Shown here: one piece after another, positions 29,804-39,874 of the stretch
Numbering within the stretch: position 1 is the first letter of the stretch
Layout of the letters: each line of letters begins with the position of its first letter
Assembly (NCBI GenBank): GCA_903854725.1
Contig: CAINWZ010000094.1
Span: forward strand, 21,525 to 85,524
Reading direction: 5' to 3'
DNA: 64,000 nt
Origin: an uncultured Bacteroidota bacterium
Lineage (GTDB): Bacteria; Bacteroidota; Bacteroidia; Chitinophagales; Chitinophagaceae
Translations under genes and position numbers: made by a program
The notes under the pieces: model-generated
What the model saw: only the letters and a program-made list of their open reading frames with translations
The model's database searches: none
What the model was told of the DNA's origin: nothing

Positions 29804-30982
29804 ATGTCATTGTATGCCCAACGCGGAGTTTCCGCTCAAAAAGAAGAAGTTCATGCTGCTATTCAGCATTTAGATCAAGGACTTTATCCTAATGCTTTTT
29901 GTAAGTTATATGCCGACTTTTTAGGAGGTAAAACTGACTACATTAATATCATGCATGCCGATGGGGCAGGCACAAAAAGCATATTGGCGTATATATATTG
30001 GAAAGAAACTGGAGATGCTAGTGTTTGGAGAGGCATTGCACAGGATGCCATTGCAATGAATTTAGATGATTTATTATGTGTGGGAATTTATGATCAAATT
30101 TTATTTTCTTCCACCATTGATAGAAATAAATTAGTTATTACAGGGGAGGTATTAAGTGAAGTGATTAATGCCACTCAAGATTTCTTTAATACATTAAAAA
30201 AATTTGGCATAAACATCGAATTTTTAGGGGGAGAGACTGCTGATGTGGGTGATGTTGTTAGGACGATTGCGGTAAATGGAACTATGACAGCTCGTTGGCC
30301 TAAAGAAAAATTAATTACAAACGATTTTATTGCAGCAGGTCAAGTAATTGTTGGCTTTTCTAGTTATGGTCAAGCTACATATGAAAATAGTTATAATAGT
30401 GGTTTAGGAAGTAATGGACTTACTAGTGCGAGGCACGATGTATTGCATCATGACTATGCAAAAAAATATCCAGAAACTTTTGAACCGGGCTTGAAAGAAG
30501 AAGTGGTCTATATTGGCAAAAATAAAATGACAGATGATTTAGCTATACCTGGTTATGGTAATATTTCGATAGGTAAATTATTATTAAGTCCAACGCGTAC
30601 TTATGCGCCATTGGTGAAAGCTATACTGGATAAGCATTTTAAAGCAGTAAAGGGGATGATTCATTGTAGTGGTGGAGGGCAGACTAAATGCATGAAATAT
30701 TTACCAGGCCCAATGCGAATTGTCAAAGATAATTTTATGGAAGTGCCTCCAATTTTTAAACTCATACAAGAAAATTCGGGAGCCAATGCCCGTGAAATGT
30801 ATCAGGTTTTTAACATGGGGCATCGATTAGAAATTTTTACAGACGAGCAATCCGCGCAAGATTTAATAGCCTTGGCTAAAACATTTAATATTGAAGCTCA
30901 AATTATTGGCAGCGTGGAAGCTTCTGCTCAAAAAGAGTTAATTTTAAAAGGAAGTTTTGGTACTGAAACATTTACCTATTAA
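29804..30982 (+). CDS. purM: Phosphoribosylformylglycinamidine cyclo-ligase (AIR synthase)
   Basis: MHADGAGTKSILAYIYWKETGD; GGETADVGDVVRT; GMIHCSGGGQTKC. Confidence 0.9.
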   Translation: MSLYAQRGVSAQKEEVHAAIQHLDQGLYPNAFCKLYADFLGGKTDYINIMHADGAGTKSILAYIYWKETGDASVWRGIAQDAIAMNLDDLLCVGIYDQILFSSTIDRNKLVITGEVLSEVINATQDFFNTLKKFGINIEFLGGETADVGDVVRTIAVNGTMTARWPKEKLITNDFIAAGQVIVGFSSYGQATYENSYNSGLGSNGLTSARHDVLHHDYAKKYPETFEPGLKEEVVYIGKNKMTDDLAIPGYGNISIGKLLLSPTRTYAPLVKAILDKHFKAVKGMIHCSGGGQTKCMKYLPGPMRIVKDNFMEVPPIFKLIQENSGANAREMYQVFNMGHRLEIFTDEQSAQDLIALAKTFNIEAQIIGSVEASAQKELILKGSFGTETFTY

Positions 30983-31036
30983 TTTTAAATGTTGAGTCAT
31001 TCTACATAAAAATATTTTATACTAACAAACTAGTTT

Positions 31037-31711
31037 ATGAGCGAAATAGTAGTACAATTAGAAAAGGTAAATATTTACCAAAGCGGTAATCTTATTTTAC
31101 AAGATGTAAATTTTAATGTACAAAAAGGAGAGTTTGTTTATTTAGTGGGCAAAACGGGTACAGGAAAAAGTAGTTTATTGAAAACATTATATGGGGAAAT
31201 TACCCTTACGGAAGGAATGGGTAAGGTGGTGGATTTTGATTTAAAAGAAATGGATTGGAAAAAACTTCCTTTTTTAAGAAGAAATTTAGGGGTAGTCTTT
31301 CAAGATTTTCAATTGTTAACCGACAGAAACGTGCATGAGAACTTGCGTTTTGTGTTAAAAGCAACAGGCTGGGAAGATGAGCGTTTGATAGAGCAAAAGA
31401 TAGAAGATGTCCTTGCTAAAGTGGGACTTCAAAATAAAGGCTTTAAAATGACCTATGAGATGAGTGGAGGTGAGCAGCAAAGAGTTGATATTGCTAGGGC
31501 GCTCTTAAATTCCCCTAAACTCATATTAGCAGACGAACCTACAGGGAGTCTAGATCCTGAAACCAGTGATGAAATCATGCAATTATTATTTCAAATAGCT
31601 AAGGATGACGGTACGGCTATAGTGATGGCTACCCACGATTTTATGGTGGTTGGTAAGTTCCCCTCTAGGACCTTAACCACCACAGGGGGAAGGCTTATCG
31701 AGCGCGCTTAA
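31037..31711 (+). CDS. ftsE: FtsE-like ABC transporter ATP-binding protein
   Basis: Walker [10 protein letters not shown], signature [15 protein letters not shown], Walker [13 protein letters not shown]. Confidence 0.85.
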   Translation: MSEIVVQLEKVNIYQSGNLILQDVNFNVQKGEFVYLVGKTGTGKSSLLKTLYGEITLTEGMGKVVDFDLKEMDWKKLPFLRRNLGVVFQDFQLLTDRNVHENLRFVLKATGWEDERLIEQKIEDVLAKVGLQNKGFKMTYEMSGGEQQRVDIARALLNSPKLILADEPTGSLDPETSDEIMQLLFQIAKDDGTAIVMATHDFMVVGKFPSRTLTTTGGRLIERA

Positions 31712-31804
31712 TTTTTCTCCACTAATTGTACACAAAATACCTTTTAGGGCTTGATTTCTTGGGTCTTTTTCTTATGTTCGCAGACATAAAAAAGAAGATA
31801 ACAA

Positions 31805-34800
31805 GTGAGACTAAAGTCATTAGAAATCAAAGGGTTCAAGAGCTTTGCTGACAAAACAATAGTAAGTTTTGACGAGGGAATTACAGGTATTATCGGACCT
31901 AATGGTTGTGGTAAAAGTAATATCATTGATAGCATAAGATGGGTAATTGGAGAACAGAAAATTTCAGCTTTAAGAAGTGAGAATTTAGATTCTTTAGTTT
32001 TTAACGGAAGTAAAACAAGATCTGCAAGTAGTATGGCCGAAGTGAGCCTTACTTTCGAGAATACAAAAAATTTATTACCCACTGAGTTTAGCACGATAAC
32101 TGTAACGCGTCGTTTTTATAAAAACGGGGAGAGTGAATATCGATTAAATGATGTGGCTTGTCGTCTTAAAGACATTCACAATTTATTTTTAGATACCGGT
32201 GTTAGTACAGATAGTTATGCTATTATCGAATTAGGAATGGTAGATGATATCATTAAGGATAAAGATAATAGTCGTCGTAGAATGTTAGAGCAAGCTGCTG
32301 GTATAACTATTTACAAAACAAGAAAAAAAGAAGCGAAGAATAAATTAGATGCTACCGAACAAGATTTAGCGCGTATTGAAGATTTGTTATTTGAAATAAA
32401 TAACCAATTAAAAACATTAGAAAATCAAGCTAAAAAAGCAGAAAAGTATTTTGAGATCAAAAAAGATTACAAAGACACTGCCATTGAGCTTGCTAAAGCT
32501 TCTTTAGAAGGTTTTAATATTAGCTATAAGGAATTAAACGACCAACAAGAAGCAGAAACAGATAAGAAGTTTCAGCTAGAAGCTGCTATTGCATTGGAAG
32601 AAGCCGCATTAGAACAAGAGCGTGTTGTTTTTATTGAAAAAGAGAAAGGGTTGCAAGTAATGCAACATCAATTCAATGATAGTTTATCTTTATTAAGAAC
32701 AAAAGAAAACGATAAGAACTTAGCGGCACAGCGTTTAGATTATTTGAATGACAAGGAAGCTAGTTTACAAGAATTTTTATTAAAAGCAGAAGGGCAATTA
32801 AAAACAATTGGTGATTCTATTGAATATACCAAGTTGCAAGTAGTAGAAGAAGAAAAAATATACCAAGATTTTAAAACAAGAGTAGATCAATCTCAAACAG
32901 CATTAACTGAAAAAAGAGATTCATTTGATAGTCAAAGAGCTGTTTTAGATAATTTACGTCAATCCTATCAGCAAATTCAACGCAATCAATTTGATGCCGA
33001 GAAAAAAGTGGCGGTATCTGATACTTCTATTCAAAACGTACAAAGAAGTCATCAACAAATAGCCGAAGAGCAGCAACATAGAATTGCGCAAATTGGGGAT
33101 ATAACTTCACAATTAGCCACTAAAGAAAGCGATTTAGAAACCAATAAATCGCATTTAGCAGCCTTGCAAATTCAACACGATACAGCAAGAGCTAGTATTT
33201 TTGAAACCCAAGAGCAATTAGAAATACTCAGATCAGAGTTGGCAGAGCAAACAAGAAAATTAGATGCGAAGAAGAATGAATATGATTTATTAAAGAGTTT
33301 GGTTGATTCTATGGAAGGTTATCCAGAGAGTGTTAAATTCTTACATAAGAATACTGGCTGGAATCATCAAGCGCCTATTTTATCAGATATTTTATATGTT
33401 CAAGAAGCGTATCGTGCTGCGGTGGAGAATGTATTAGAACCTTATTTGAACTATTATGTCGTAAATGATTTGAAAGAGGGAATGCAAGCGGTTCAATTGT
33501 TAGATGATAACAAAAAGGGCAAGGCGAATTTCTTTTTATTAGATCAATTAAATGGAGCAAGTGCTACTGCAGCGCCTGCTAATACTATTGCTGCTTTATC
33601 TGTAATTGAAATTGATAGTAAATACAGTGCTTTGGCTAATCATTTATTAGGCAATGTTTTTATTGCAGAAAATGAACAAGCATTATCTGGTGATTATGCT
33701 GGTGTAATTTTGGAGAAATCGGGTAAGTATGTTAGAGGAAAGTATACTTTAACAGGAGGCAGTGTTGGTTTATTTGAAGGCAAGAAAATAGGACGTGCTA
33801 AAAATTTAGAGAAGCTTTTAGAAGATATTCAAGCGCAAGAAAAAATAGTGAATGAATTAAAGAATAATATTCAAACACAACATAATTCTGTATTGCAATT
33901 TAACGAGCTTTTAAAGGAGAATGAAATACGATCAACAGAACAAGCTGTTAATACTTTAATCAATGAGGTATTTGCTAATAAAAATAGATTAGAAAATTTA
34001 CAATTGGCCCAAGAGTCAGCCATTGTTAAGTTGAAAGAATTTGAGGATAAGATTACAGAAGAACACCTGGCTATAGCGGACACAAGAGTAGCTTTAGAAG
34101 CTTTGAATATTTCATTACAACAAACACAGACTAGTTTAAATGATGTTGAATTGGCTTATCAAGCAGCTGAGCAAGCGTATCATTTAGCTTCGGGCGAATT
34201 CAATGAAATGAATTTGCAATTAACGAAGCAGTATAGTAAAATAGAAGCTTTACAACAGGAAGTTGTATTTAAGGAAAATCAATTGAATGATTTACATGCG
34301 CAAATTCAAAGCAATAGTGTTCAATTAACAGAAGCCAGTGCAGCCATTGTAGAAAGTCGTGAGCAATTGGCTCAGTTAGAAGCTGAATTGGTTACTTTAC
34401 TTAAGACAAAAGAAGAAGAAGAGCAGAAATTAAACGAGGCAGATCAAGCGTATTATAATTTACGTACTATTTTACAGGAGAAAGAGAGTGCTTTGAGAAT
34501 GCAGATTAAGTCTAAAGAGTTAATTGATCAATTGATTAATGAAATCAAAGACCAACTTAATAATTTAAAATTACAGTTGTCTGGAATGAAAGAGCGTTTG
34601 AATGTTGAATTTAAAGTGGAGTTAGAGGAGATATTAGACGAAGGAAGAGCTACTGAAATATCTTTAGAAGAATTACAAGCTAGTGCGGATAGAATGAAAA
34701 AACGTTTAGAGAACATGGGTGAAGTGAATCCAACAGCCATTGAAGCCTATACAGAAATGAAAAAACGTTACGATTTCATTTTAGACCAAAAGAATGACTT

Positions 34801-35323
34801 AGTAACGGCTAAGGAAAGTTTAATGCTCACCATTCAAGAAGTGGAAGCAACTGCCAATAAAGCTTTCTTGGAAACATATAATCAAGCTAGAGAAAACTTC
34901 CAAAAGGTATTTAAAGCCTTATTCACAGAAGAAGATTCTTGTGATTTAATATTAGTAGATCCAGAGAATTTAGCGGAAACAGCTGTGGAAATTGTGGCAC
35001 GTCCTAAAGGTAAAAAACCATCTTCTATTAGTCAATTAAGTGGAGGAGAAAGAACCTTAACAGCCACTGCTATGTTATTTGCTATTTATTTAATTAAGCC
35101 AGCACCATTCTGTATTTTAGATGAGGTAGATGCGCCATTAGATGATGCCAACGTAGGTAAGTTCACGCAGATGATTCAGAAATTTAGCGACAATTCGCAG
35201 TTTATCATTGTAACACACAATAAACAAACGATGAGTGCGGTGGATGTTATTTACGGAGTGACCATGCAGGAGCCTGGTGTGAGTAAGTTAGTGCCTGTAG
35301 ATTTTAGAAGCTTAAGCAACTAA
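31805..35323 (+). CDS. smc: Chromosome segregation protein SMC
   Basis: GTG start; MRLKSLEIKGFKSFADKT, GPNGCGKSNIIDSIRWVIGEQ, long coiled coils, hinge, LSGGERTLTATAMLFAIY, LDEVDAPLDDANV. Confidence 0.97.
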   Translation: MRLKSLEIKGFKSFADKTIVSFDEGITGIIGPNGCGKSNIIDSIRWVIGEQKISALRSENLDSLVFNGSKTRSASSMAEVSLTFENTKNLLPTEFSTITVTRRFYKNGESEYRLNDVACRLKDIHNLFLDTGVSTDSYAIIELGMVDDIIKDKDNSRRRMLEQAAGITIYKTRKKEAKNKLDATEQDLARIEDLLFEINNQLKTLENQAKKAEKYFEIKKDYKDTAIELAKASLEGFNISYKELNDQQEAETDKKFQLEAAIALEEAALEQERVVFIEKEKGLQVMQHQFNDSLSLLRTKENDKNLAAQRLDYLNDKEASLQEFLLKAEGQLKTIGDSIEYTKLQVVEEEKIYQDFKTRVDQSQTALTEKRDSFDSQRAVLDNLRQSYQQIQRNQFDAEKKVAVSDTSIQNVQRSHQQIAEEQQHRIAQIGDITSQLATKESDLETNKSHLAALQIQHDTARASIFETQEQLEILRSELAEQTRKLDAKKNEYDLLKSLVDSMEGYPESVKFLHKNTGWNHQAPILSDILYVQEAYRAAVENVLEPYLNYYVVNDLKEGMQAVQLLDDNKKGKANFFLLDQLNGASATAAPANTIAALSVIEIDSKYSALANHLLGNVFIAENEQALSGDYAGVILEKSGKYVRGKYTLTGGSVGLFEGKKIGRAKNLEKLLEDIQAQEKIVNELKNNIQTQHNSVLQFNELLKENEIRSTEQAVNTLINEVFANKNRLENLQLAQESAIVKLKEFEDKITEEHLAIADTRVALEALNISLQQTQTSLNDVELAYQAAEQAYHLASGEFNEMNLQLTKQYSKIEALQQEVVFKENQLNDLHAQIQSNSVQLTEASAAIVESREQLAQLEAELVTLLKTKEEEEQKLNEADQAYYNLRTILQEKESALRMQIKSKELIDQLINEIKDQLNNLKLQLSGMKERLNVEFKVELEEILDEGRATEISLEELQASADRMKKRLENMGEVNPTAIEAYTEMKKRYDFILDQKNDLVTAKESLMLTIQEVEATANKAFLETYNQARENFQKVFKALFTEEDSCDLILVDPENLAETAVEIVARPKGKKPSSISQLSGGERTLTATAMLFAIYLIKPAPFCILDEVDAPLDDANVGKFTQMIQKFSDNSQFIIVTHNKQTMSAVDVIYGVTMQEPGVSKLVPVDFRSLSN

Positions 35324-35383
35324 ATTTTATAACCACCGAATAATAAATGGGGTTAACCGTAAATTAAATAAAATTGATACAAT

Positions 35384-35416
35384 AAAAGGGAAGCTTTGCT
35401 TAAAGGCTTCCCTTTT
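35384..35416 (+). terminator. Intrinsic terminator downstream of smc
   Basis: AAAAGGGAAGC...GCTTCCCTTTT stem-loop. Confidence 0.8.
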
Positions 35417-35466
35417 ATTATATAACCCTTTAATTAGCAATAAGTTTAATGTTTAAACTATAAAAA

Positions 35467-35919
35467 TTGATAAAATCGGCCTCTATATTATTTCTAACTT
35501 GTTTTTTATTGTATCTGCCTTTTAGTAGACAGCCAGATTATTTTGATAGTGAAATTGCCCCGGCAATTATAAAATGGCAACCTAATGAATTAATAGAACA
35601 AGGGGGGAAAGTGAAGGTGGGTAGTTTAGTGGCCGTGTATTCTGAATTTGGTAAACAATATGCCATTGTGATTGATAGTGCCCAATATGCCTCTCAACTA
35701 GGTAAAAAGGTAGAAGTAATCTATGAATTAAGCAATCCTCATAAAGCTGTTATAAATAAGCTTTGGGGGTATTGGCTTATTCCCATTGAATTGGCTTGGT
35801 CTTTTGGCTTTTTCTTTATTTTATTAGGTATTGCCTATGCTACAACGCACCGCCCGCATCCCAGCGCCATCGCCGAGCAATTAAAAGCAGAGGAAGGGCC
35901 TAAGAAAAAATACGAGTAA
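35467..35919 (+). CDS. Small membrane protein of unknown function (DUF3592-like layout)
   Basis: N- and C-terminal TM segments with an extracytoplasmic beta-rich region; TTG start. Confidence 0.55.
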   Translation: MIKSASILFLTCFLLYLPFSRQPDYFDSEIAPAIIKWQPNELIEQGGKVKVGSLVAVYSEFGKQYAIVIDSAQYASQLGKKVEVIYELSNPHKAVINKLWGYWLIPIELAWSFGFFFILLGIAYATTHRPHPSAIAEQLKAEEGPKKKYE

Positions 35920-35938
35920 TAAGTCTATAAAAAGTGCT

Positions 35939-36031
35939 AAAATCTAAAAAGAATAAATGCTATGCCGAGCATACATTGTGAGCGAAGTAATCTGAGAGTC
36001 GAGCTATAGGTGTTTATTCTTTAAAGATTTT
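35939..36031. repeat. MITE/REP-like element with near-perfect terminal inverted repeats
   Basis: AAAATCTaaAAAGAATAAA ... TTTATTCTTTaaAGATTTT (17/19 complementary arms, 55-nt interior) in a convergent intergenic region. Confidence 0.5.
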
Positions 36032-36058
36032 AAAAATGGGTAACTATAATTTTGTGGA

Positions 36059-36523
36059 TTAACGTTTCAATAGACGTTTAATTTCTTTGTCGACGTCGCG
36101 GGTTTTGATGGTTTCGCGTTTGTCAAATTCCTTTTTACCCTTACCTACACCAATTTCAACTTTGGCGAATCGTTTTTCGTTAAAGAAAATGCGTAAAGGG
36201 ATAATAGAGTAGCCCTTTTCTTTTACTTTGGTCTCTAATTTTTCAAGTTCTCTTTTTTGCAATAATAGTTTACGATCATGCACTTCTATATGATTATTGG
36301 CATTGCCATGTGTATAGGCATTAATGAATAATCCTCTCACCCATAATTCACCTTTATCAAACATGCAAAAAGAATCATTAAAACTTACTTTACCTTCTCT
36401 AATAGATTTAACCTCAGTTCCAAGCAAAACAATGCCTGCCTCATATTTATCTTCTATGTGGTAGTTGAAATAGGCCTGCCTATTGTTTAATTCTTTTACT
36501 TGAACTGGTTTCGCTTTGGCCAT
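36059..36523 (-). CDS. smpB: SsrA-binding protein
   Basis: NRQAYFNYHIEDKYEAGIVLLGTEVKSIREGKVSFNDSF; ATG at 36523 preferred over ORF track 36559, which reads through a hairpin. Confidence 0.95.
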   Translation of the reverse strand: MAKAKPVQVKELNNRQAYFNYHIEDKYEAGIVLLGTEVKSIREGKVSFNDSFCMFDKGELWVRGLFINAYTHGNANNHIEVHDRKLLLQKRELEKLETKVKEKGYSIIPLRIFFNEKRFAKVEIGVGKGKKEFDKRETIKTRDVDKEIKRLLKR

Positions 36524-36530
36524 AAAAAAT

Positions 36531-36553
36531 CCCGGAACTGATCTAGTGCCGGG
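36531..36553 (-). promoter_or_regulatory. GC-rich hairpin followed by U-tract immediately before the smpB ATG (terminator or 5'-leader hairpin)
   Basis: CCCGGcACT-AGATC-AGTtCCGGG followed by ATTTTTT-ATG on the minus strand. Confidence 0.7.
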
Positions 36554-36556
36554 AAA

Positions 36557-36564
36557 CAAAAATA
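36557..36564 (-). promoter_or_regulatory. Bacteroidota -7 element (TATTTTTG) for smpB
   Basis: TAnnTTTG match 3 nt upstream of the hairpin. Confidence 0.5.
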
Positions 36565-36591
36565 GGATTAAATATTGACTTCCTAAATGGA

Positions 36592-37509
36592 TTAATGCTT
36601 GAATAAGTAAGCCACTTCGGATAATTTGTTTTTTAAGTCTTTGCGATTTACTATAAAGTCTAAAAATCCATGTTCTAATAAAAATTCACTTCTTTGAAAT
36701 CCAGGCGGTAAATCTTTTTTGATGGTCTCTTTAATAACACGAGGACCTGCAAAACCAATTAAGGCGCCAGGTTCTGCAATATTGATATCTCCCAACATAC
36801 CAAAGCTTGCAGATATTCCACCAAAGGTAGGATCGGTAAGCATTGAAATAAAGGGAAGTTTTGCGTCGCTCAATTGAGAAAGTTTGCCACTTGTTTTAGC
36901 CAATTGCATTAAGCTAAAAGCACTTTCCATCATACGTGCACCACCGCTTTTGCTAATTACTAAGTAGGGTAGCTTGTGTTTTATGCAATAGTCTACAGCA
37001 CGACTAAATTTTTCTCCCATTACACTACCAAGTGATCCACCAATAAATTCAAAATCCATACAAGCAGTCACTAATTCTTCTCCATTTATTTTCCCTACTG
37101 CAACACGCATGGAATCTTTTAAATCGGTTTTAGCATGTATTTCGTCAAGTCGTTTTTGGTAATTTTTTAAATCGGTAAAGTTTAAAGCATCTTTACTTTT
37201 AATATTGTCAAATAGCTCTGTGAATTGTGCATTGTCATATAAAATGTCAAAATATTCATCACTTCCAATTCGATGATGAAAATCGCATTTGGAGCAAATG
37301 AATAAATTCTCTTTTAATTCAGAGCTAGTACAAATATGATTACAAGAAGGACATTTCGTCCAAAGACCTTCTGGTGTTTCTTTTTTATCGGCAGTAGAAG
37401 TGGTAATACCTTTTCTAATTCGTTTAAACCATCTAGATTTACTTGCTTCTGAGCCAGCAGTTTCTTCTCCCGTTAAGTTCACTTCAATATCTTCTTCTCT
37501 ATTTTTCAT
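36592..37509 (-). CDS. accD: Acetyl-CoA carboxylase carboxyltransferase subunit beta
   Basis: [29 protein letters not shown] zinc finger; [20 protein letters not shown]. Confidence 0.95.
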   Translation of the reverse strand: MKNREEDIEVNLTGEETAGSEASKSRWFKRIRKGITTSTADKKETPEGLWTKCPSCNHICTSSELKENLFICSKCDFHHRIGSDEYFDILYDNAQFTELFDNIKSKDALNFTDLKNYQKRLDEIHAKTDLKDSMRVAVGKINGEELVTACMDFEFIGGSLGSVMGEKFSRAVDYCIKHKLPYLVISKSGGARMMESAFSLMQLAKTSGKLSQLSDAKLPFISMLTDPTFGGISASFGMLGDINIAEPGALIGFAGPRVIKETIKKDLPPGFQRSEFLLEHGFLDFIVNRKDLKNKLSEVAYLFKH

Positions 37510-37599
37510 AGTAAAGCAATTGTTTTAATCGTATATGAAGTTATAAAAAATAAACAGCCACCCAGTGTTGTGCATTAGGCGGCTATGTTAAAATTTTGT

Positions 37600-38667
37600 T
37601 TAAGCGTTTCTATTAATACAATTTAAGTCATCAAAAGCAATTTCTAATCGGCTTATAAAGGATTCTTCTCCTTTTCTTAACCAAACTCTTGGATCGTAAT
37701 ATTTCTTATTGGGCTTGTCAGCTCCTTCAGGATTTCCTAATTGTGCTTGTAAAAAGGCTTCATTCTTTTTGTAATAACTTAAAATACCTTCCCAGAAGGC
37801 CCATTGTAAATCTGTATCTAAATTCATCTTAATAGCACCATATCCAATAGCTTCTCTAATTTGATTTTGAGGAGAACCAGATCCGCCATGAAAAACAAAA
37901 TACACTGGCTTTTCAGGAGTGTTAAATTTTTTCTGAATATACACTTGACTGTTGTTTAGAATATCTGGTCTTAATTCAACATTACCTGGTTTGTATACGC
38001 CATGTACATTGCCAAAAGCGGCAGCTACGGTAAATAGTTTACCAACTTTACTTAATTCAGTATAAGCGTATTCAACATGTTCTGGTTGTGTATATAATTT
38101 GTCATTGTCAACATTGCTATTGTCTACACCATCTTCTTCACCACCAGTTACACCTAATTCAATTTCTATACTCATACCAAGTGGTGCCATTCTTTTATAA
38201 AATTCAACAGAAGTTTGAATGTTTTCTTCAATACTTTCTTCTGACAAATCCAACATATGAGAACTAAATAAAGGCTGTCCTTTTTCTTTATTAAATTGTT
38301 CACCCGCATCAATTAAGGCACTAATCCATGGTAACCATTTTTTAGAAGCATGATCGGTATGAAGTACAACAGGCACATTGTAAAACTTAGCCACCTGATG
38401 AACGTGTAAAGCACCCGCAATTGCACCTTGAATATTAGCTTGTAAATTATCATTAGGCATTCCCTTGCCAGCAATGAATTGAGCACCCCCATTTGAAAAT
38501 TGAATAATAATAGGAGAGTTCACTTTAGCAGCCGTTTCAATAGCCGCATTTATCGTGTCTGTTCCAGTCGTATTAACTGCTGGTATGGCAAATTTGTTTG
38601 TCTTTGCATCATTGTATAAAGTCTCTAGCTCTTTGCCAAATAAAACCCCTGCTCTGTACTTGCTCAT
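37600..38667 (-). CDS. fbaA: Class II fructose-bisphosphate aldolase
   Basis: VVLHTDHASKKWLPW; FVFHGGSGSP; IKMNLDTDLQWAFW. Confidence 0.94.
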   Translation of the reverse strand: MSKYRAGVLFGKELETLYNDAKTNKFAIPAVNTTGTDTINAAIETAAKVNSPIIIQFSNGGAQFIAGKGMPNDNLQANIQGAIAGALHVHQVAKFYNVPVVLHTDHASKKWLPWISALIDAGEQFNKEKGQPLFSSHMLDLSEESIEENIQTSVEFYKRMAPLGMSIEIELGVTGGEEDGVDNSNVDNDKLYTQPEHVEYAYTELSKVGKLFTVAAAFGNVHGVYKPGNVELRPDILNNSQVYIQKKFNTPEKPVYFVFHGGSGSPQNQIREAIGYGAIKMNLDTDLQWAFWEGILSYYKKNEAFLQAQLGNPEGADKPNKKYYDPRVWLRKGEESFISRLEIAFDDLNCINRNA

Positions 38668-38685
38668 AGTTTATTTATTGAGTGG

Positions 38686-38693
38686 CAAATATA
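38686..38693 (-). promoter_or_regulatory. Bacteroidota -7 element (TATATTTG) for fbaA
   Basis: TAnnTTTG match 18 nt upstream of ATG 38667. Confidence 0.5.
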
Positions 38694-38796
38694 CAATTTA
38701 TGCCCCAAACGGATGTTAGCCTTCATAGGGTAGTTAGAGAAAAATAATCCCCCAAAATGGGAATAATACACACATTTATAATTGAAAATCAATAGT

Positions 38797-39771
38797 TTAA
38801 AGAAAACCTTTACTTTTCATCCAATCGTCATTATAGACCTTTCCAACATACCTGCTTCCATGATCGTGAAATATACAAACAACAAGATCGGTGCTTTTTA
38901 ATTTATCTTTTAATTGGAGTAAACCTTGAATACAACTTCCTGCGCTATAACCGCAAAACATCCCTTCTTCTTTTGCTAATTTACGCGTCATTAAAGCACC
39001 TTCTTTATCGCCAACCTGCTCAAAATGATCAATAACTTTCATGTCGTAATTGGCTGGCACAAAATCTTCTCCAAATCCTTCTGCTATATAGGGCTGCACA
39101 TAGGCGTGGTCTTCAATGCCTGTTTGAAAGTAATGAGTAAGTAATGATCCTATTGGATCAATGGCCCAAACTTGAATACTAGGATTTTTTTCTTTTAAAT
39201 AGGTAGCTATTCCGGTGATAGTTCCGCCTGTTCCTGCAGTACAAACTAAGTGTGTAATTTTACCTTCCGTTTGATTCCAAATTTCAGGCCCAGTACTTTC
39301 ATAGTGCGCTTGTCGGTTGGCGAGGTTATCATATTGATTAAAGAAAAAAGAATTGGGAATTTCTGTAGCTAATTTTCTCGCGACAGCATAATAGCTTTTT
39401 GGATCATCTGGTGCTACATTGGTAGGACAAACAATTACTTCTGCGCCTACTGCTCTGAGTATGTCCATTTTTTCTTTACTCTGCTTATCGGTGGTGGTGA
39501 AAATACATTTATATCCTTTTACAATGGCTGCTAAGGCAAGCCCCATTCCTGTATTGCCACTTGTGCATTCAATGATGGTGCCACCAGGTTTTAGTTTCCC
39601 TTCGGCTTCGGCTACCTCCACCATTTTCAAAGCCATTCTATCTTTAATAGAATTACCTGGATTAAAATAATCAACCTTGGCTAATACAGTGGCGGTAACC
39701 TCACTCGTTATTTTATTTAATTTAATGAGGGGGGTATTGCCAATTGTTTCTAAAATATTATTTAACCACAT
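38797..39771 (-). CDS. PLP-dependent cysteine synthase / cystathionine beta-synthase family enzyme
   Basis: GNTPLIKLNKI, NPGNSIKDRMAL, ECTSGNTGMGLALAA, GTGGTITGIATYL. Confidence 0.9.
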   Translation of the reverse strand: MWLNNILETIGNTPLIKLNKITSEVTATVLAKVDYFNPGNSIKDRMALKMVEVAEAEGKLKPGGTIIECTSGNTGMGLALAAIVKGYKCIFTTTDKQSKEKMDILRAVGAEVIVCPTNVAPDDPKSYYAVARKLATEIPNSFFFNQYDNLANRQAHYESTGPEIWNQTEGKITHLVCTAGTGGTITGIATYLKEKNPSIQVWAIDPIGSLLTHYFQTGIEDHAYVQPYIAEGFGEDFVPANYDMKVIDHFEQVGDKEGALMTRKLAKEEGMFCGYSAGSCIQGLLQLKDKLKSTDLVVCIFHDHGSRYVGKVYNDDWMKSKGFL

Positions 39772-39874
39772 GTCGACTATGCCATTTGATGTTATCGTAA
39801 AAATAAGCTAATTAAAAAGAAATGGGGGAGAAAGAAATTCAGAAGTTTCTAACTAAAAAATAGGGCGGTAGGAA

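Noticed and set aside
31744-32094. 116-aa minus-strand ORF overlapping the smc 5' end
   Set aside because: Antisense to the conserved SMC Walker A region; no family signature
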